64,000 nt of DNA from Nansenia antarctica (GCA_963989245.1 OZ022346.1:45690558-45754557), one strand, 5' to 3'; shown: positions 12,501 to 27,200, counted from the stretch's first letter. The notes: generated by a model not told the origin, from the letters alone. Program-made: numbers and translations.

Positions 12501-13554
12501 GTTCTCTAGAGGGGGCATCTAGGCAAGGGCTCACAGCCATTATAGGTGACCCCGGCAATTAGGGGTTTAGTGCCTTGCTCAGGGACACGCTGCGAGCTGC
12601 CGACTTTGCGATCATTAGTCGCCAGCTCTACCAGTTGAGCCACAGCCCCCCCCCCCCAAAAGCAACCACAATGGAGATATCCCATTGAAAGACTGATTCA
12701 GTCCAGGACTTTGGGTCAGGAAAGCTATCCTAATGGAAATATCATTCATTAAAAATTCCATTTGAATAGCAGGAAATCAAACAGATGATTTGTGTGACTA
12801 ATAGGTCAGGAGGGTTTATAAGACAATAGTGCTGAAGACAACGGTGTCTTGCATCACTGCCGAAAATCACAGCATAGCATGTTATGTGTGTAACAGTTCA
12901 GGCATGGTTTCCTGTTTGATCTAAAAATAAGGTCGATTTTCATTGAAACATCTGTGTTTTTCATGGATGTTTGGAGTAGAAATATCGGTGTGCAGCTTCT
13001 CACCATCTGTGGATCGTTTGATCGGCTAACCCAGCCCGATATCAGTTTCAGTGTCTCTCGTTTCACCGTCCTCATACTCCTTATCAAGGGCTGTTTGGTC
13101 ACCATCTCTCCTACGACAAGAGACACACACACTAATGTTATATATTGAACGTGTTCTTTTTGAGCTAGGTGAGCCACTGTAGTTAGATGAGAAAGGCCTT
13201 ATAGGTAATGAAGTGTTCCCCTGTCAGAGGAGTAAGTGGTGCCATGTCTGTACACCGGCGTTTGTTTCTCTAAAGCTCTATGTTGTTACCAAACGTTTTC
13301 TCTGCCCCCATTCCTATTTGGGAATTATACGTCTAAAAGGGTTTAGACATAACAACTAGGGCTGTCACATCGTGTTACTCTCTGCAGAGTGGAGGCCAAA
13401 TATTGCCAAATACAGCCAAAATATTGTGAATTCTTAAGACGCATATGAAAAAGTGTTCATTAATTTTGATGAGGAAAATAAAAGAGAAAATACAATAAAA
13501 AGCTAACAGGTTCCAGGTGTTGGAACATATTTTTGGGGAAAATATGACCACCAT

Positions 13555-13597
<43 letters not shown>

Positions 13598-13695
13598 CAG
13601 TTTGACAGTGCTGTATACTGTATATGCACGCACGAACGTGCACACACACACACACACACACACACACTTCAGTTTGACAGTGCTGTATACTATAT

Positions 13696-13748
<53 letters not shown>

Positions 13749-16532
13749 GTTGGTCTGAATGGCAGCTGAGATGTTTTCGCTCAGACACTTGTAGACGTTG
13801 AGCATGTCCAGGTAGATGCGGTCCAGCTGAATGACGAAGGGGTAGCCCACGGCCTTGCAGGCTCTCACTTTGGTCTTCAGGATGCTGCCCAGCTGTTTCA
13901 CCGTTTCTGGGTCCTTCAGGATGTCCACATTCTATCATGGTGGGAATGGGTACATTAGTACATTTATTTTCAAATTGAAAAGGAGTGGCGTAAAGTCACC
14001 CAACAGCAATGTGAAAGACTGGTGTAGAGCATGCCAAGACGCATGAAAGCTGTGATTGAAAATGCGGGGTTATTCCACCAAATACTGATTTCTGAACTCT
14101 TCTAAGTTAAAACATTAGTATCGTGTCGTTTAAAAAAGAATATGAACTTTGAAAAAAAAAAAAAATCTGTCGGGCTCTATATCCAGTATAGAACATAGCT
14201 GGTCTGTGTCTCACCTTGGTGGCCTGTTGGATGATGCTGTCCCACACGTGGTTGGGTAGCAGCATGTACCTCTCTATCAGGTGCTCCTGGACCGCCTGGT
14301 CCGTCTGAGCCCCGATCATGTAGCCTACCGCCTCATAGAACGTCTGAACCTGGAGACACCGACGACCACACACCACACACACAACATGAACATAGAGAGG
14401 ACAACGGTTAGCACAACAACTCATCTAGGAATCATGAACAGACACTGAAATACTTTTTTTTTTCACTAGCAAGTCTTTATCTCGTTTTATTTCTATCATT
14501 TTATATTTATTTATAATATATATTATATATATATTTGGAACAGGTGTGTTGGTCAAAAGCCTGCTAACCTAAAAGCTACCCAGGACAGCTGATGAACCCT
14601 ACATGAGTCCATCTGTGTCTAGGCTGAAGCTGACCTGTTGTGGTTGGAGGTCACAGATGATGGTGTTGATGTCGTTGAGGATCTCGTCGATGAAGGGCAT
14701 CACCTCGCCCACCTGCACCTGGACAAAGTGTCGCCTGCACTTCTGAGCGATCTTGATGAACGTGTCGCACGCCATGTCTTGTACACCGTCATGGGTCACT
14801 TGAGGAGGGAGAATAAATAAGAAACAGAAAAAGAGACTGAGACAGCACTAACACACAATCTAAAAACCACCGATACCCTCTTCCTCACTAACACCAACGA
14901 CCAGATGCAGTGGTTTCCTCACCGTGCATGAACTCAAACAGCTTGTTGACCACGGTTTTGAGGAACTTCCAGTGGGCTCTGAGAAATCGAGGATACTGGC
15001 CCAAGATGTACATGATGTTGGAGGCTGGATTGTCCTTCCCTCTCTTCTGTTCACACAGCCCCAGTAGATCTTCGAGACACACACACGGACGAGTGGTTAA
15101 CAAAGCGGTCCAATTTCCCACGAATCAAGCAGTATCGGGTCTAATTGTTATTTGGATTGCTTTCTTTTTCAAAATTGCTTTCTAAAAAATGTGTTAAACA
15201 TAGGGATGGGAACCGATAACCGGTTCCGTTGAGAACCGGTTCCAAATTGTTTGATGCATTGGAATCGTATGCCTCAGAGGTTATTGATTCCTCTTATCGA
15301 TGCCGGCATGTGTTGCGCGTGCGCTCACAGTTGCTCATTACAAAAACGTGTGCGTCATGATGACGTCAAACTCTTTTTTTAAATTCATGTTCAAATATTA
15401 TACACTGTGTTCAGAGACGCGAGATAATAAAACAGCTGCGTTAACTCTGAAAACCTGTGTTGTTGTAGTGCCTGATAAGACATTTTATTTATTGAGAAGA
15501 CATTTACTTTTACTTTTGTGACATAATTTGCACCACAGCTAGCCCCTCCTCATCACAGATGTGGACAGGAAATAACTGTGATTGGCTTGAACCCTACCTG
15601 AGGGCGGGACTGATTACCTGTGTATAAAAATCCATGTTTCTTCTCTGTCTGGACTTTTTCTGAGAATGATTTGACTGACAGACTTTGTCTGTCATGCTTG
15701 TAAACTATTCTCCTTTTGCATAAGACAATTAAATACCGTTTCTATACAATTTGAAGAAACCAGGCTACCTTTTTCTATTTTCTATTTAGATACTTAAATA
15801 TTTCCCTAACAGTTGTCCTACTTTTTTTTTTCCACCCAGAAAATGTATCAGGAATCGATCAAGAATTGAACGGATAAGCAGAATTGATAATGCTATCGGT
15901 ATCAATAGCACCTTATCTATTCCAATCCCTAGTTGTACACATAAAGATATATCTTTATCTTTTACATTGAAAAACATATGTAAATTTAAGTTATTATTAA
16001 ATGCAGTGTTATTTTGTTAAATACATAGTACAATAAAGTGCAAACTTAATCAAGCACACATCAAATACTAAGTAGCCGATTTGCCATATTAATCCAGGTC
16101 TGAAATTGAGCCACATTAAAGCCTATTTAATCTCCACAGTGCCCTATAAACCCCTCCCCATCGTCCCTACCTTGATAACAGTGAGGAGGAACCTCTTCTC
16201 ATCCTCCTCATGCATGGCTCCACTAATAGATCCTATAGCCCAGCACAACGTGTTGAGGTTCTTCCATGAACACTCTGTCCCGTTGACCTGGTTATGCAGC
16301 TTCTCTGTCATGATTCGTTCTGTGTCTGCATAGTCCAGATGGGTCAGGTACACTGGAACATTGAGGGTTAGGGTTAGAGGTCAATAGAATACTGGACACC
16401 CTCCACCATGGTGGGCTGCTTAGGAGATACTCCCAAAGACGGAAGGAGGCAATGATGAAGAGATTCAGACAGAATACAGTAATGGATTTGTGGAGATGAA
16501 TGTGCACGCACACACGCACACCACACATACGC

Positions 16533-16566
<34 letters not shown>

Positions 16567-19500
16567 CACACCGAGAGTCTCTCTCATGTTCTTGTAGAGG
16601 TTGATGGAATCTGTGTCCTTCATGAACTCTCTGACCACTTCCCCCTGGTCGTTCTCTACTACGAGGACCTCCTCTGGCTTGGCCATCCGACTCACCATCA
16701 GCGTACGCACCTGTTACGGGGGATTACAAATTGTCAACACACACACACACACACGGCATGTGGCAACTCACACATACGCTCACTACATGCCAACGCACAC
16801 ACAAACCCTGATCACTTGACCGGCCACACGCACACAGCGTGCGCCGTTGGCTACGTGTGTGTGTGTTCACACATTTTTAACTGTACTAAAAGTAACTCCA
16901 TGGATATGATGTCACCATGCGTTCCCCCACACTGCAATCTGTATGAAATGGGAGCCTTACTGTGTGTTCCGTAGGCTCCCATTTAGTACAGATTGCACTT
17001 GGTCATGGTGACATCATATCCATGGAGTTTTCAAAGTGAAATTCCAACTGCCTTTCATATTCCATTGCTTATTCAGTTACGTTTTTTTCTTTTTTCTTTT
17101 TATGTATTGAACACAGTTAAACATGTGAGCCATCCCCACAACTTATTGAGACACAGAATTTGTTCCAGAAATGGTGGTGTATCTGAATAATTAATACTCA
17201 TTCACAGTGGTGTGCCGTCAGGGCCAGCAAGGCCTTCTCTGCTGGCCTAAACATCATCAGAATATACATTTAATTTTTATATTTTTTTTCTACAAATATG
17301 TATTAAATTATTCCCGTAGTCTATTCTCTTAATTTCATAGCTTTCCTCTTGGTTGCGCTGCTTGCAGACATTTGGAGGGCTGGCCTTTAGCTTTTATCCA
17401 ATCAAATTCAGCCATAATGTGTTGCCAGGGTACCAAGAAATCTGCCCGCCTGCAGATTCAACAGTGGCGCGAGTACAGATTGTAATTTAAAGTGAGCGAG
17501 AAAAGAGCTGTGGCGTGCCGTGGTCAGATCTCGAGTTGGCAGCAAATCCAAGCAAATCCGACGAAGGGGCCTTCTGGATGGCGGAGCACCTGATCAGCCC
17601 CTTCACGTCTTTTGATTGGATACAAACTATTGGGAGGCGGAGCTAACACACTGAAACTTGATCTCGCTAATTTGTGTAGATGGAAGGTGTTGTTCTACAA
17701 GCCGAACCCCGACGTTAGCGACGCTATCCATGTAAAAGGACTTATTGGTGGAACTGATCAACTGTACAACAGAGTCATTGAAGTCTTCTTGAGGAAAGAA
17801 AGGAGGATGGATTTTGTGTTCAAATAATCAGTTGTTTTGGTGAGTACAAAGCATTTAATGTTTTCTGCAAGAGATGTAGACATAAGGAGCGACCCTGGGG
17901 TCCATAGAGATATGTGTGTTGTGTTGCCTGGCTCAGTTGTGTGAGTAAGTGGGGCTTCAATGCGATCTTCTAACCACTTCCCGGGCTGCTACCATGGAAA
18001 ACGACACACCCCCGTGACCGTATGAACACGAGGAAGATAACCATCCTTAAATGGAACCTCGAAACGGTTCTCCTATCGAGATCGACAGACCGCAACGTTC
18101 GGGAAATAACTGACGCTTTCGTTTTCATGCAATGAATTGAATACACCCAGACAAGGTGCCGCTATAATAACAATGGCAACGCCCGGTTATACTGCGTTTC
18201 TGTCTAAATGTATAGTTTCTAGAGCCATGGCGTCATAATGATGGTATTAAGAGGTGGAATAATTCAGGTAGGACATCACTGAAGGCCTAGGTGTGAAATG
18301 CACCGCCCGCCACTGCTCATTCATCAAATAAAGAAGAATCCAAGCATCCATATCATCTGATGCATTTATAATCATGTATAATCTGTCTATGTCGTTGTCT
18401 GATGTTATGCTTTGTGGTTTTTGTATTCTGCCTAGGGACTACATTTTTATTGACGCGTTGATGTGTGAAATGTTGATTAATGTGCACTTTTCCTGTCAAC
18501 AAAATTGCTAAATGAATTAATAGATAAATGCCTCTGGCAGTTTGGACAGGCAGAGTTGTATATTTTGAGCAAGTAATTTCACACACACTGACACTACGGT
18601 GCATGTATAGGCTACATGGGTCTTTCCTCACCTTGGAGAGCACGGGAAGGTAGAGCTGTCTGCGGGGCGGGACGTCAAAGTGCTGGCTGCCTGAGAGCAG
18701 CGGGGAGGTGGAGGTGGAGAAGGGGCTCTCTCTGTAGAGCTCGGCTGCCAGGTGGTTCCAGTACTCCAGGCAGATCTTGAAGATCTCCGTCTCCTCCACC
18801 TCCGACACCAGCAGCATGTAGTGCAGGGCCTGGGGGATGGAAAACATGGAAATTTGCAGTTAAACGCAAAGAAGTCAATGGACTCGGATGAGAGTTTGAC
18901 CACATTCAGATAACGAAGAAATGTAAAGTGTAAACACAGGTATTGGTTATGTATCACATAAGTAGGTATAAACAATCTTAAACAATTCCATCATGTCGCT
19001 AAAGGACAATCCAGGCTTATTTCGATAAATGTCGCGAGATTTCCAACTCTTTTCGATTTACTTATCAAAATAAGCCTGGATTCTCCTTTCGCAACGTTGA
19101 TGGAATACCCCCCTGATGACAGAAGATGGGAGTCAGATGTTTAGGACCGCTGGGTAAACAAAGGTTAGCATACAGTCTCTGGGGGCATGGATTCCTCTCA
19201 CCTCCATAAGAGTCTCTCGGAGGTTCAGTCTCTTCTCAATGAGCTGGCCGTGCTCTTTGAGGAAGGTGCAGAGAAACAGGCTGAGGTTCTGGATGAAGTT
19301 CTGCTCGTCGTCTTTCCCATTGGAGTAGGCCAGCCGCATGTTGGTGTTCAGGGGAAGCATCTAGGGGAGAGAGACACGGAGGATCTCAACACCCAAGACA
19401 TTTGTGTTTAACTAGCCCACAAACAAGTGTGTGTTTGACTGTGTGTGGGTCTTTAACACTAGGACAGCCGTGCCTGTTTCACCTACTCTTAAGGCTGCCT

Positions 19501-20196
19501 CGGGGGTCATGACCGTAGTCTTTAGAATGGGAAGCTGTGCCTCTTGTAAATTAGCCTGCCTCCTACACAGCAAAACTGCTAAATATACTATACTAGTTTA
19601 TCCTGATGTGATTTCGAAAATGTAAGGATACTGGGTGGTAGAACGCACATATCTAGGAAAAGTCATGAAAGGAGGGTCCTGAAATTTGATCGAGTGCAAA
19701 GGTATACATTTTTCTTTTTACTCACTTGGTCAAATGACCCCATCCATGGCTGTTCTAGTGTTAACTATTTGAGGGAAATCACTCTGTGTGTGTGTGTGTG
19801 TGTGCCCACCTGTTTGAGCTGACACATAGTGAGGGTGAAGAGAGTGACGAACTGCTCCTCGTACTGGCTGACGCTCACGCCGGCGATCTCCGTCAGGCCC
19901 TTCAGTGTCACGTTGCGGAACATTGGCACGTTCAGGAACTACAGGAAAGCAAAGTGAAACGGGTATTTATTTTATTTATTTAACTTGATTTAGCCATGTT
20001 AATGTTGGACAGGTAAACACTATGGTTATAGCTCAACCTTGCCGTTTGAGAGGCTACCTGCAATTCTTGCTGCAGTGGTTACCAATATTTGGTATTACAT
20101 ATCATATCATATATTATTATATTGATATATGAATTATTAAATGCAATAATGGAGCACTTTGAGCTGCAACGTTTGCAGGAAAATCGCTATACAAAT

Positions 20197-20239
<43 letters not shown>

Positions 20240-23200
20240 CAGATAGAGACAGTTGGCAGGGGACCAGTTTGGAACTAGGCAGTGACCATTAACTGGTGTC
20301 TGTATGTGAGTGTGTGTATGAGGCCTATGGGGGTACCTTGGACACAAGTGTGCTGATGAGTTTGGTTTCAAATATATATCCCAGAGGAATCCAGTTGAGA
20401 AATCGCAGGAGGGTCTCCAGAGTGGAATGGACCAGCGGGGCATTCTGAGAGTTTTCCTGGTAACAAATCATAGTTAACGGCCGACCAAAGACAAGGGGAG
20501 ATAAATGGTCTGTTGTTGCAAAACACTGGGAAGGGGCTTCACCTACCATAACAAACTGGCAGAGCTGGAAAATGTGGGAGAATTCGTTGCACATGCTGAA
20601 AGAAAGAGGAAACCATAAAGTTGACAAAAGGACCATGGGAACTCTTTATGATAGTGGGCTCATGGGAAAGCGTGATCGGCGAGGAAATCATCAAACACAT
20701 CGTTGGACAGATTACAATGCAATGGGTTATTCACACTTCAGCCGGACTGTTCTAACCATTTGCCCTGTTCACATCTGAACGTTCTACCATAGACTTCTGC
20801 ACACCACTAAATGTCAGTCTCTCTTAAAATCAGGTCAGATCATACACTGTTTTTTCTCTCTCAATGGGTTGCCTCGTAACCAATCAGGTTACTAGTGTAC
20901 AGGTGCCCAGATATGTGAGGTGAAATCTATGTGAGGTCCATATATATTCGCCTTAAGGGTGTGTACGGGGCAGTAGTAGCAGCACACCTGTCTTTGAGGT
21001 GCTTGGCCTTGACCTGGGTCATCTGGCCGCTGGAGAAGTCGAAGACCTCCTCGCTGAGCAGTTTGAGGATGATCATGTTGTTCTGGCACAGGCTCTCGCT
21101 GGTGCGGCTGGCGCCCACGATGTCGCTGATGAAGGTGGGCCAGTGCTTCGGCCACTCCTGCTTCAGGATCTGAGCGTGGTGGAGGGGAGGAGGGGTCAGA
21201 ACACACAGCCCGATGTCAAGCTTAGGGGATACACACATGTACAGGATGTACAGGCACACATACACACGTGTAAAGTCAGACTGGGCATGATAGACCATAG
21301 ACCATGGGTCACCAACAGGCGGCCCGCGGGCCAGATGCGGCCCACCAAAGCTTTCCATCGGGCCCGCCGAATATTCATGTTTTTACTGGGTTTTTTAACG
21401 TTTTTTTATTTTTTATTTTTTATTCGAAAATGAGGGAAATACCGTTTAGAACATATATCATAGATTCATATAGTTCTTACAATGCAGGAGGAGTCAGACC
21501 TACCTCATTCACAAAGCTGCAGCCTTGCTTCTGGTTTGGCACTAAATAGCAGTAGCGAAGCTGAAACTAATTCCCCTCTTTTATTAAATGGAATGCGGCA
21601 GACGTAGCGCTATTCTCATGCAAGAATGAGGACAAATTCATAGCTCTCATTTAACATTTCGTTGTATTTTATTTTTTCACATAGCCTACTCATAGGCCTA
21701 TTTAACATTTCGTTTTATTTTATTGTTCACTCTTTGTTGCTCTTGTTTAACATTTCGTAACATTAACAGTGACTTAAATAACTAACTTCTCAGTCAGAAA
21801 AGGAAAAAGATTAACATCACTTAAATAAAAAAAATAGCATGGCAAATGATAGGCCTTCATTGCCAGAAATGTTGTTTTCAAGTCAGTCAGTCAAACGTTC
21901 ACCGCGGCATCCTGGTATCGCCTGGCATCTGTAGCCTATATCAAATAAAACGGTAATAACCAGGTCATTAAATTACACTTTAACAATGAATAAACCATGC
22001 CATTTAACATAGCAACAATAAAATCCTATGTCTGCAATACTCACATTTTGTTAATGAGAGAACTAACATCTCCCCTCTGACGCCAACTTCTTAAAATCAG
22101 GCTGGAGGTCCTCGTGAATGGATTCAGATTCCAGCACAAACTTGCGGAACAGGCGATGCTGCGTACTGGAAGTTCCTCTGATGAAGTTAATTATTTTCAT
22201 TGTTTTGTCCATAACCTCTTTCAGATCCCCACTTAGTTTGGCACACAGCACGCCAAAACATCTCGATTGCCCCCTGGTGGCTGGTTGGATAATAGGTGTC
22301 AGGAGTCTGTTCACACTGATAATAGGCTAATAATCATTAATAACACTAATTTAGTAAGAAAATGAAAATATTAAACAGTAATATGCTAATAGTACTATAT
22401 ACAATAGTATGCCTAAATAAAATAATTATATATATATATTAAAGTTCGGCCCCCACAGTGTATGCTTTGAAAAATTCTGGCACTTGGACAAATATAGTTG
22501 GTGACCCCTGCCATAGACCAACCATAGATGATCTGTCCAGAGACCAAAACAACGTCAGCTAAAACATTTAGGGACACAGTCAGTGGCCGGCTTTCCACAG
22601 TGGGAAAATGCTTTTTCGATGGCGCTTACTCAGTACCTATTCAGTGCTTAAACCTCAGACTTTTTAGCTTCTTCTACCCCCCTGGTGCTTATGAGGCCAA
22701 ACAGGGTTTTGCTGGGAAACACAGCAAACCTTCTTGCGACAGCATGTATGGATGTGCCATCCTGGAGGAGCTGGACTACCTGTGCAACCTGAATGGGCTG
22801 CAGGTAGCGCCTCGTGCTACCAGTAGTGCCAAGGGCACTAAAATGCAAAACTAGAGAAAAATCAGTCGGGAAGGAGAAGGAGAGAGAAATGGTCTGTGGC
22901 CACCACCTGCAAAATAATGTCCTTTTTGGGGGTTGTCTTGCTGTTGCCTCTCCTGTCTACCTGTTGTCGCTTTCATTTGCACCAAAGCAGGTGAGATTGA
23001 TTAACAATCGTTTACGCTTCCTAACTGGACAGATCGATATCCCAGAAGTTTAATTGACTGTGAAAATTGAATTCATTTCCTATATTCTTGAGATCTAATT
23101 GCCCCCTCTCACACCTCAAAATTCTTACCTGAATAAGGATCATGTTCAGCTTTCCGATGTACACTTTTTCTTTCTGAAACACAAATCAGACTATCATCTA

Positions 23201-24208
23201 ACACAGGCATAAACTAGGGGTGGGCATCGACGATCGATAATTGATCGATAAGGATCTTGGTCGATCACAAAATAAAACATTTGGTCGATCACAATTTATT
23301 TTTATTTTTGTTTTGTTTTTGTGATCGACCAAATGTTTTATTTTGTGATCGACCAAGATCCTTATCGATCAATTATCGATCGTCGATGCCCACCCCTAGC
23401 ATAAACCTTAAGTAATGCTGTAAAAATGACAATGTTACAGATGTCATTAACAGTATGTCTCTGCTTGCTTACAGTCATTGTGAATGTAGATGCAAACCTA
23501 ATTTAACTAGGTCTCTAATGAGCCTGATGTATGCTGGCTGTATCCTTCGTACTTTAAGACATTAATTCAAAACATAGAGACATATGATTGTAACTTTCCT
23601 TGATCTCCCAAAATCATAACAGATACATTTGGCATTACTCACCTCAACATTTGTTGCATCTGACGAAGTCTTGATAATAAGACCAACCACATGCTTTTTA
23701 ATCCCTGCAAGCAGAAAGAACAAGACGTGTGAAAGTCTCCCATAAAAGGGAGAATGGTTCTATACAACCATCCCTTCATCGAGGGCTGCCTGGACCATCC
23801 CTTCATAGAGGGCTGCCTGGAAAACAACTATTGTGTCCATCTACAAATAACACCACCTTCTGGTCCAGTGCACATAGGTGAACCCTGAACAGATCATCTA
23901 GCATGGTGAAGAGGCAGTTAGCAGAGTGTTTTCCTCTCTCTAATCCAGTTTGCAGTCATGCATGCTGCAGATAGTCTTAACCCTGTGTTAACGCTGTGTG
24001 GCTTTGGAGTGGTTGAAGCTGCAAAGAGCTGTCTATGCCAGTTGCTTTACTGTCTGTGGAACTACTGATTACATACAAAGGAGAATACAGTAAAAGGTGC
24101 ATTAAAGAGGCCCAATCATTTCTAATTGATGGACAATACATTGATGGCTACATATGCTGGCTACATTTTGACTTAGACAGATTATAACAACAGACAATAA
24201 TCTATACA

Positions 24209-24274
<66 letters not shown>

Positions 24275-27200
24275 GCAAATTTGTTGGCCGCCAAAAAAAT
24301 GATGATAATGTTATCATTGGTGTCTGCCATGTTTACATTTTGTATAGACTTTTAACTGACCTTTCGTAAATTAACTGAAATCAGAGTGCTCAGAAATCAG
24401 CAGTGAGGTACAACTCTAAGGTAAGAGGGGAAAATGACATGCACTGCATTGGGTTTGCCACTTGAACAAACGTCAGGCATCTACAGTAAAGTGGGAAGTC
24501 ACAGGTCAATGAGAAAACACATTGTAGGGGGGAACATGAACATGACTAACTTGATTAGTTCTATTTTTGTTGTCACATAAAAGAAAACATCCAATTCCAA
24601 TTCCATTTCAGGAGTCTTATCAAAAGCCAGAGGTACAGCTCTTTCAAACCTTTTGTGTGATTCTTTTCCATCTGTCTTTTGTCTATGTCCAGATCACAGA
24701 TCTATTTCCCTGATCTACATTGCAGTGAGAGCATTACTGGGTAAGGAGAAATAGCAGCAAACAACAAATCAGTTTACCGAAAAAAGGAATGTCAGCCTAA
24801 GTAGTAAGGGAGAAAACATGGAATTATACACTTTCGTTGAACATGTCGGTTTATCATATCGACAGTAATTAATAAATTGGCTAATTGTCCGTTCTGTACT
24901 GCTGTCAGTTGACATACTCTACATAGGACTATAGACGCTAGTCACAGTGGATGGAGCTTTGGCTGCGTGAGGACAGACAGAGCTTCTATGATTAAGTGGC
25001 TCTTCTATGTCAACAATTGAGGAAACAAATAGATAATCTACCAAGATGCCCAGCCCTTACCAAGATCTAAAAGACCTCTAAACAAACAGAGCAGATAGAT
25101 ACTGCAAACCAAGTGTTTGCAAGTTTACCGTAGGATGCTACACTAGGCTTAACGTCTTTGCAATCCCAAAACAGCACTTTAGGTCTTTTCCTCGTGTAAA
25201 GAAGTGCCAGGGTGCAGAATACAACCTTTCTGCAGTGGTGAATACAACCCAGCCAAGCAGAAAACCACCCGGCATGCTTAGCAGGGGACACCACTCAACT
25301 TGGCAACCGCACAATGGGCAGTAAAAGGAGTGTGTCTCTGGCACAATTAAGGCTTTTCACAGTGTCAACAGCAATATTCCAAAGGAGGTCTGAATGAATC
25401 TGCCCATAGTTTCTCCAACTATGAGCAAGTACACATCGCTCAATGTCATCATGGTCAACTCACACATCTAACGGGATATTTTCACTCTTGTTTTCAGTCT
25501 GTTTTTTTTTTTATGACAGATATAGTAGAGATTATGACAGGAAGGACGGGTGAGAGAGAGAGAAGGGATGATTGTTTTCAGTCTTGAGCAGGTAGAAGCC
25601 AGGTGGGTGAGCACAGCTTACCTTCGCACTGATTTCGGGGCAGAATCTTCCATCGCGTTTTGATAACCGTTTCCAGAATCTGCAGAGCATAGTACTGTAA
25701 TGCATAAGGAGAGAACGGTGTCAGGGGGGAGGAGTCACAACATCAACACTGATCAACAACAAGCTGTGCATTGGAGTAACGGTACAAAACAATTATTTGC
25801 TGTTAATTGTGCCTGCCTGACATATCTTACTTTTCTTTCAAATGATTCAATTGGATTGAACCACTTTTTCGTGCAGATATTAGTATGTAAACATTCATTT
25901 GGATTGTCTTTATTGGTCCCTATGAGCTAACATTTGGCTGAAACCATGTAGAAGTCCTGCTGTTTCTCCCAGTATCACACCAGAAAGCGAAAGACAGGGG
26001 AGAAAAGAAAATGATTAAACTGTCCACTGTCTTTGGCTGCTTGGAGTATAGTACATCATACTAAGAGATAGTGGTTTCGGTAAAACTGCCATTATGCAAA
26101 TGTTAGCCTTTAACACTAGGCAAGCCGTGACGTGTCATCGGGCACCAGTGAGTACAAAAAAAAGTCTACCTTTGCACTTGATCAAATGTCAGGACCCTCC
26201 TTTCATGACTTTTCCTAGATATGTGCGTTCTACCACCCAGAATCTTTACATTTTCAAAATCGAGTTAGTATAAAGCGATTTTGCAGTATTTCTGTGTGTG
26301 CCTGTGTATTTGCCTTGGGATTCGGCTGCCATCTTTTTCTCCAAGGCTGCAATTCTCTTTTATATCAGCAGAGGTAGCAAGGGGGCACACACTGTGCTCA
26401 ACCTTCAGGCTTCAGTGCTGAATTAGATACAGTGGATAAGACTGATATTTGTAACATAATGTGTTTATATATAGGCTAGATATAGCAATAGTGATACATA
26501 AGATATGTATATGTACAGACAGTTATGAAAATGATAAACTGTACAGTATGTCTCCCAATCCCTTCAGATTTGTTGGAGCTGAGTTTTTTTTTTCTCACAG
26601 CGGGTTTACCCAAGTTCCATGCAATAGTGATAAGATATTATGATATGTGTAGCCTATGTACAGTTATGAATGATACACAGTGGTGTAGTCTAGTTTTTTC
26701 TAGTGGGTATACTGTGATTTTGCCCTCCCAGTCAGAGCGACACCTGTCCCGTAGCGACACCCCATAAGCACCACCACACTCACTTATGCATACAGTATGC
26801 ATCTACACCGGTGTTTGCTGGCTTGGGGGGGGGGGTGGCATGGACTGTACTTGTACATCAAGCTGCCTCACGCTACAGAAACAGGAGATAGGCTCCTGCC
26901 CCTTAACCCTTGTGTGGTGTTCGGGTCAACCTGACCCGTTTTCAATTTTTACTTAAAGAGAAATGGTACAAGAATACATTTTATCAATCTGAAACTCCAT
27001 GGCCTTGGCTCATTTTATATGAAAAACAAAAAACAAAAATCTTTTTTTTTTTACACACATCCTACAATACCCCAACACATTTATGTCCTTCATAAGGTGT
27101 TCGGGTCATTTTGACCCGGATACACAGAGACACAGAAACATACACACACTCACACTGACACTCACTCACTCACTCACACACCTCTGCTCTGTCTTTCCCG

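Noticed and set aside
12600..12660. tRNA-like sequence (AGTTGAGCCACAGCC)
   Set aside because: No cloverleaf could be drawn; it is part of a known type of fish interspersed repeat.
12153..13003. Microexon supplying the missing XPO1 residues
   Set aside because: I looked for a short exon encoding VAENF-like residues with splice sites in this intron and saw none; an unusual sequence could still have been missed.
13460..13938. Open frames made of Cys-Val or Thr-His repeats
   Set aside because: They are translations of (CA)n/(GT)n microsatellites at the exon 17 donor; only 13748-13931 is coding.
25138..25344. Minus-strand frame also present at 56456-56662
   Set aside because: It is duplicated because the whole 1.12-kb segment is duplicated; it lies in intron and shows no domain.
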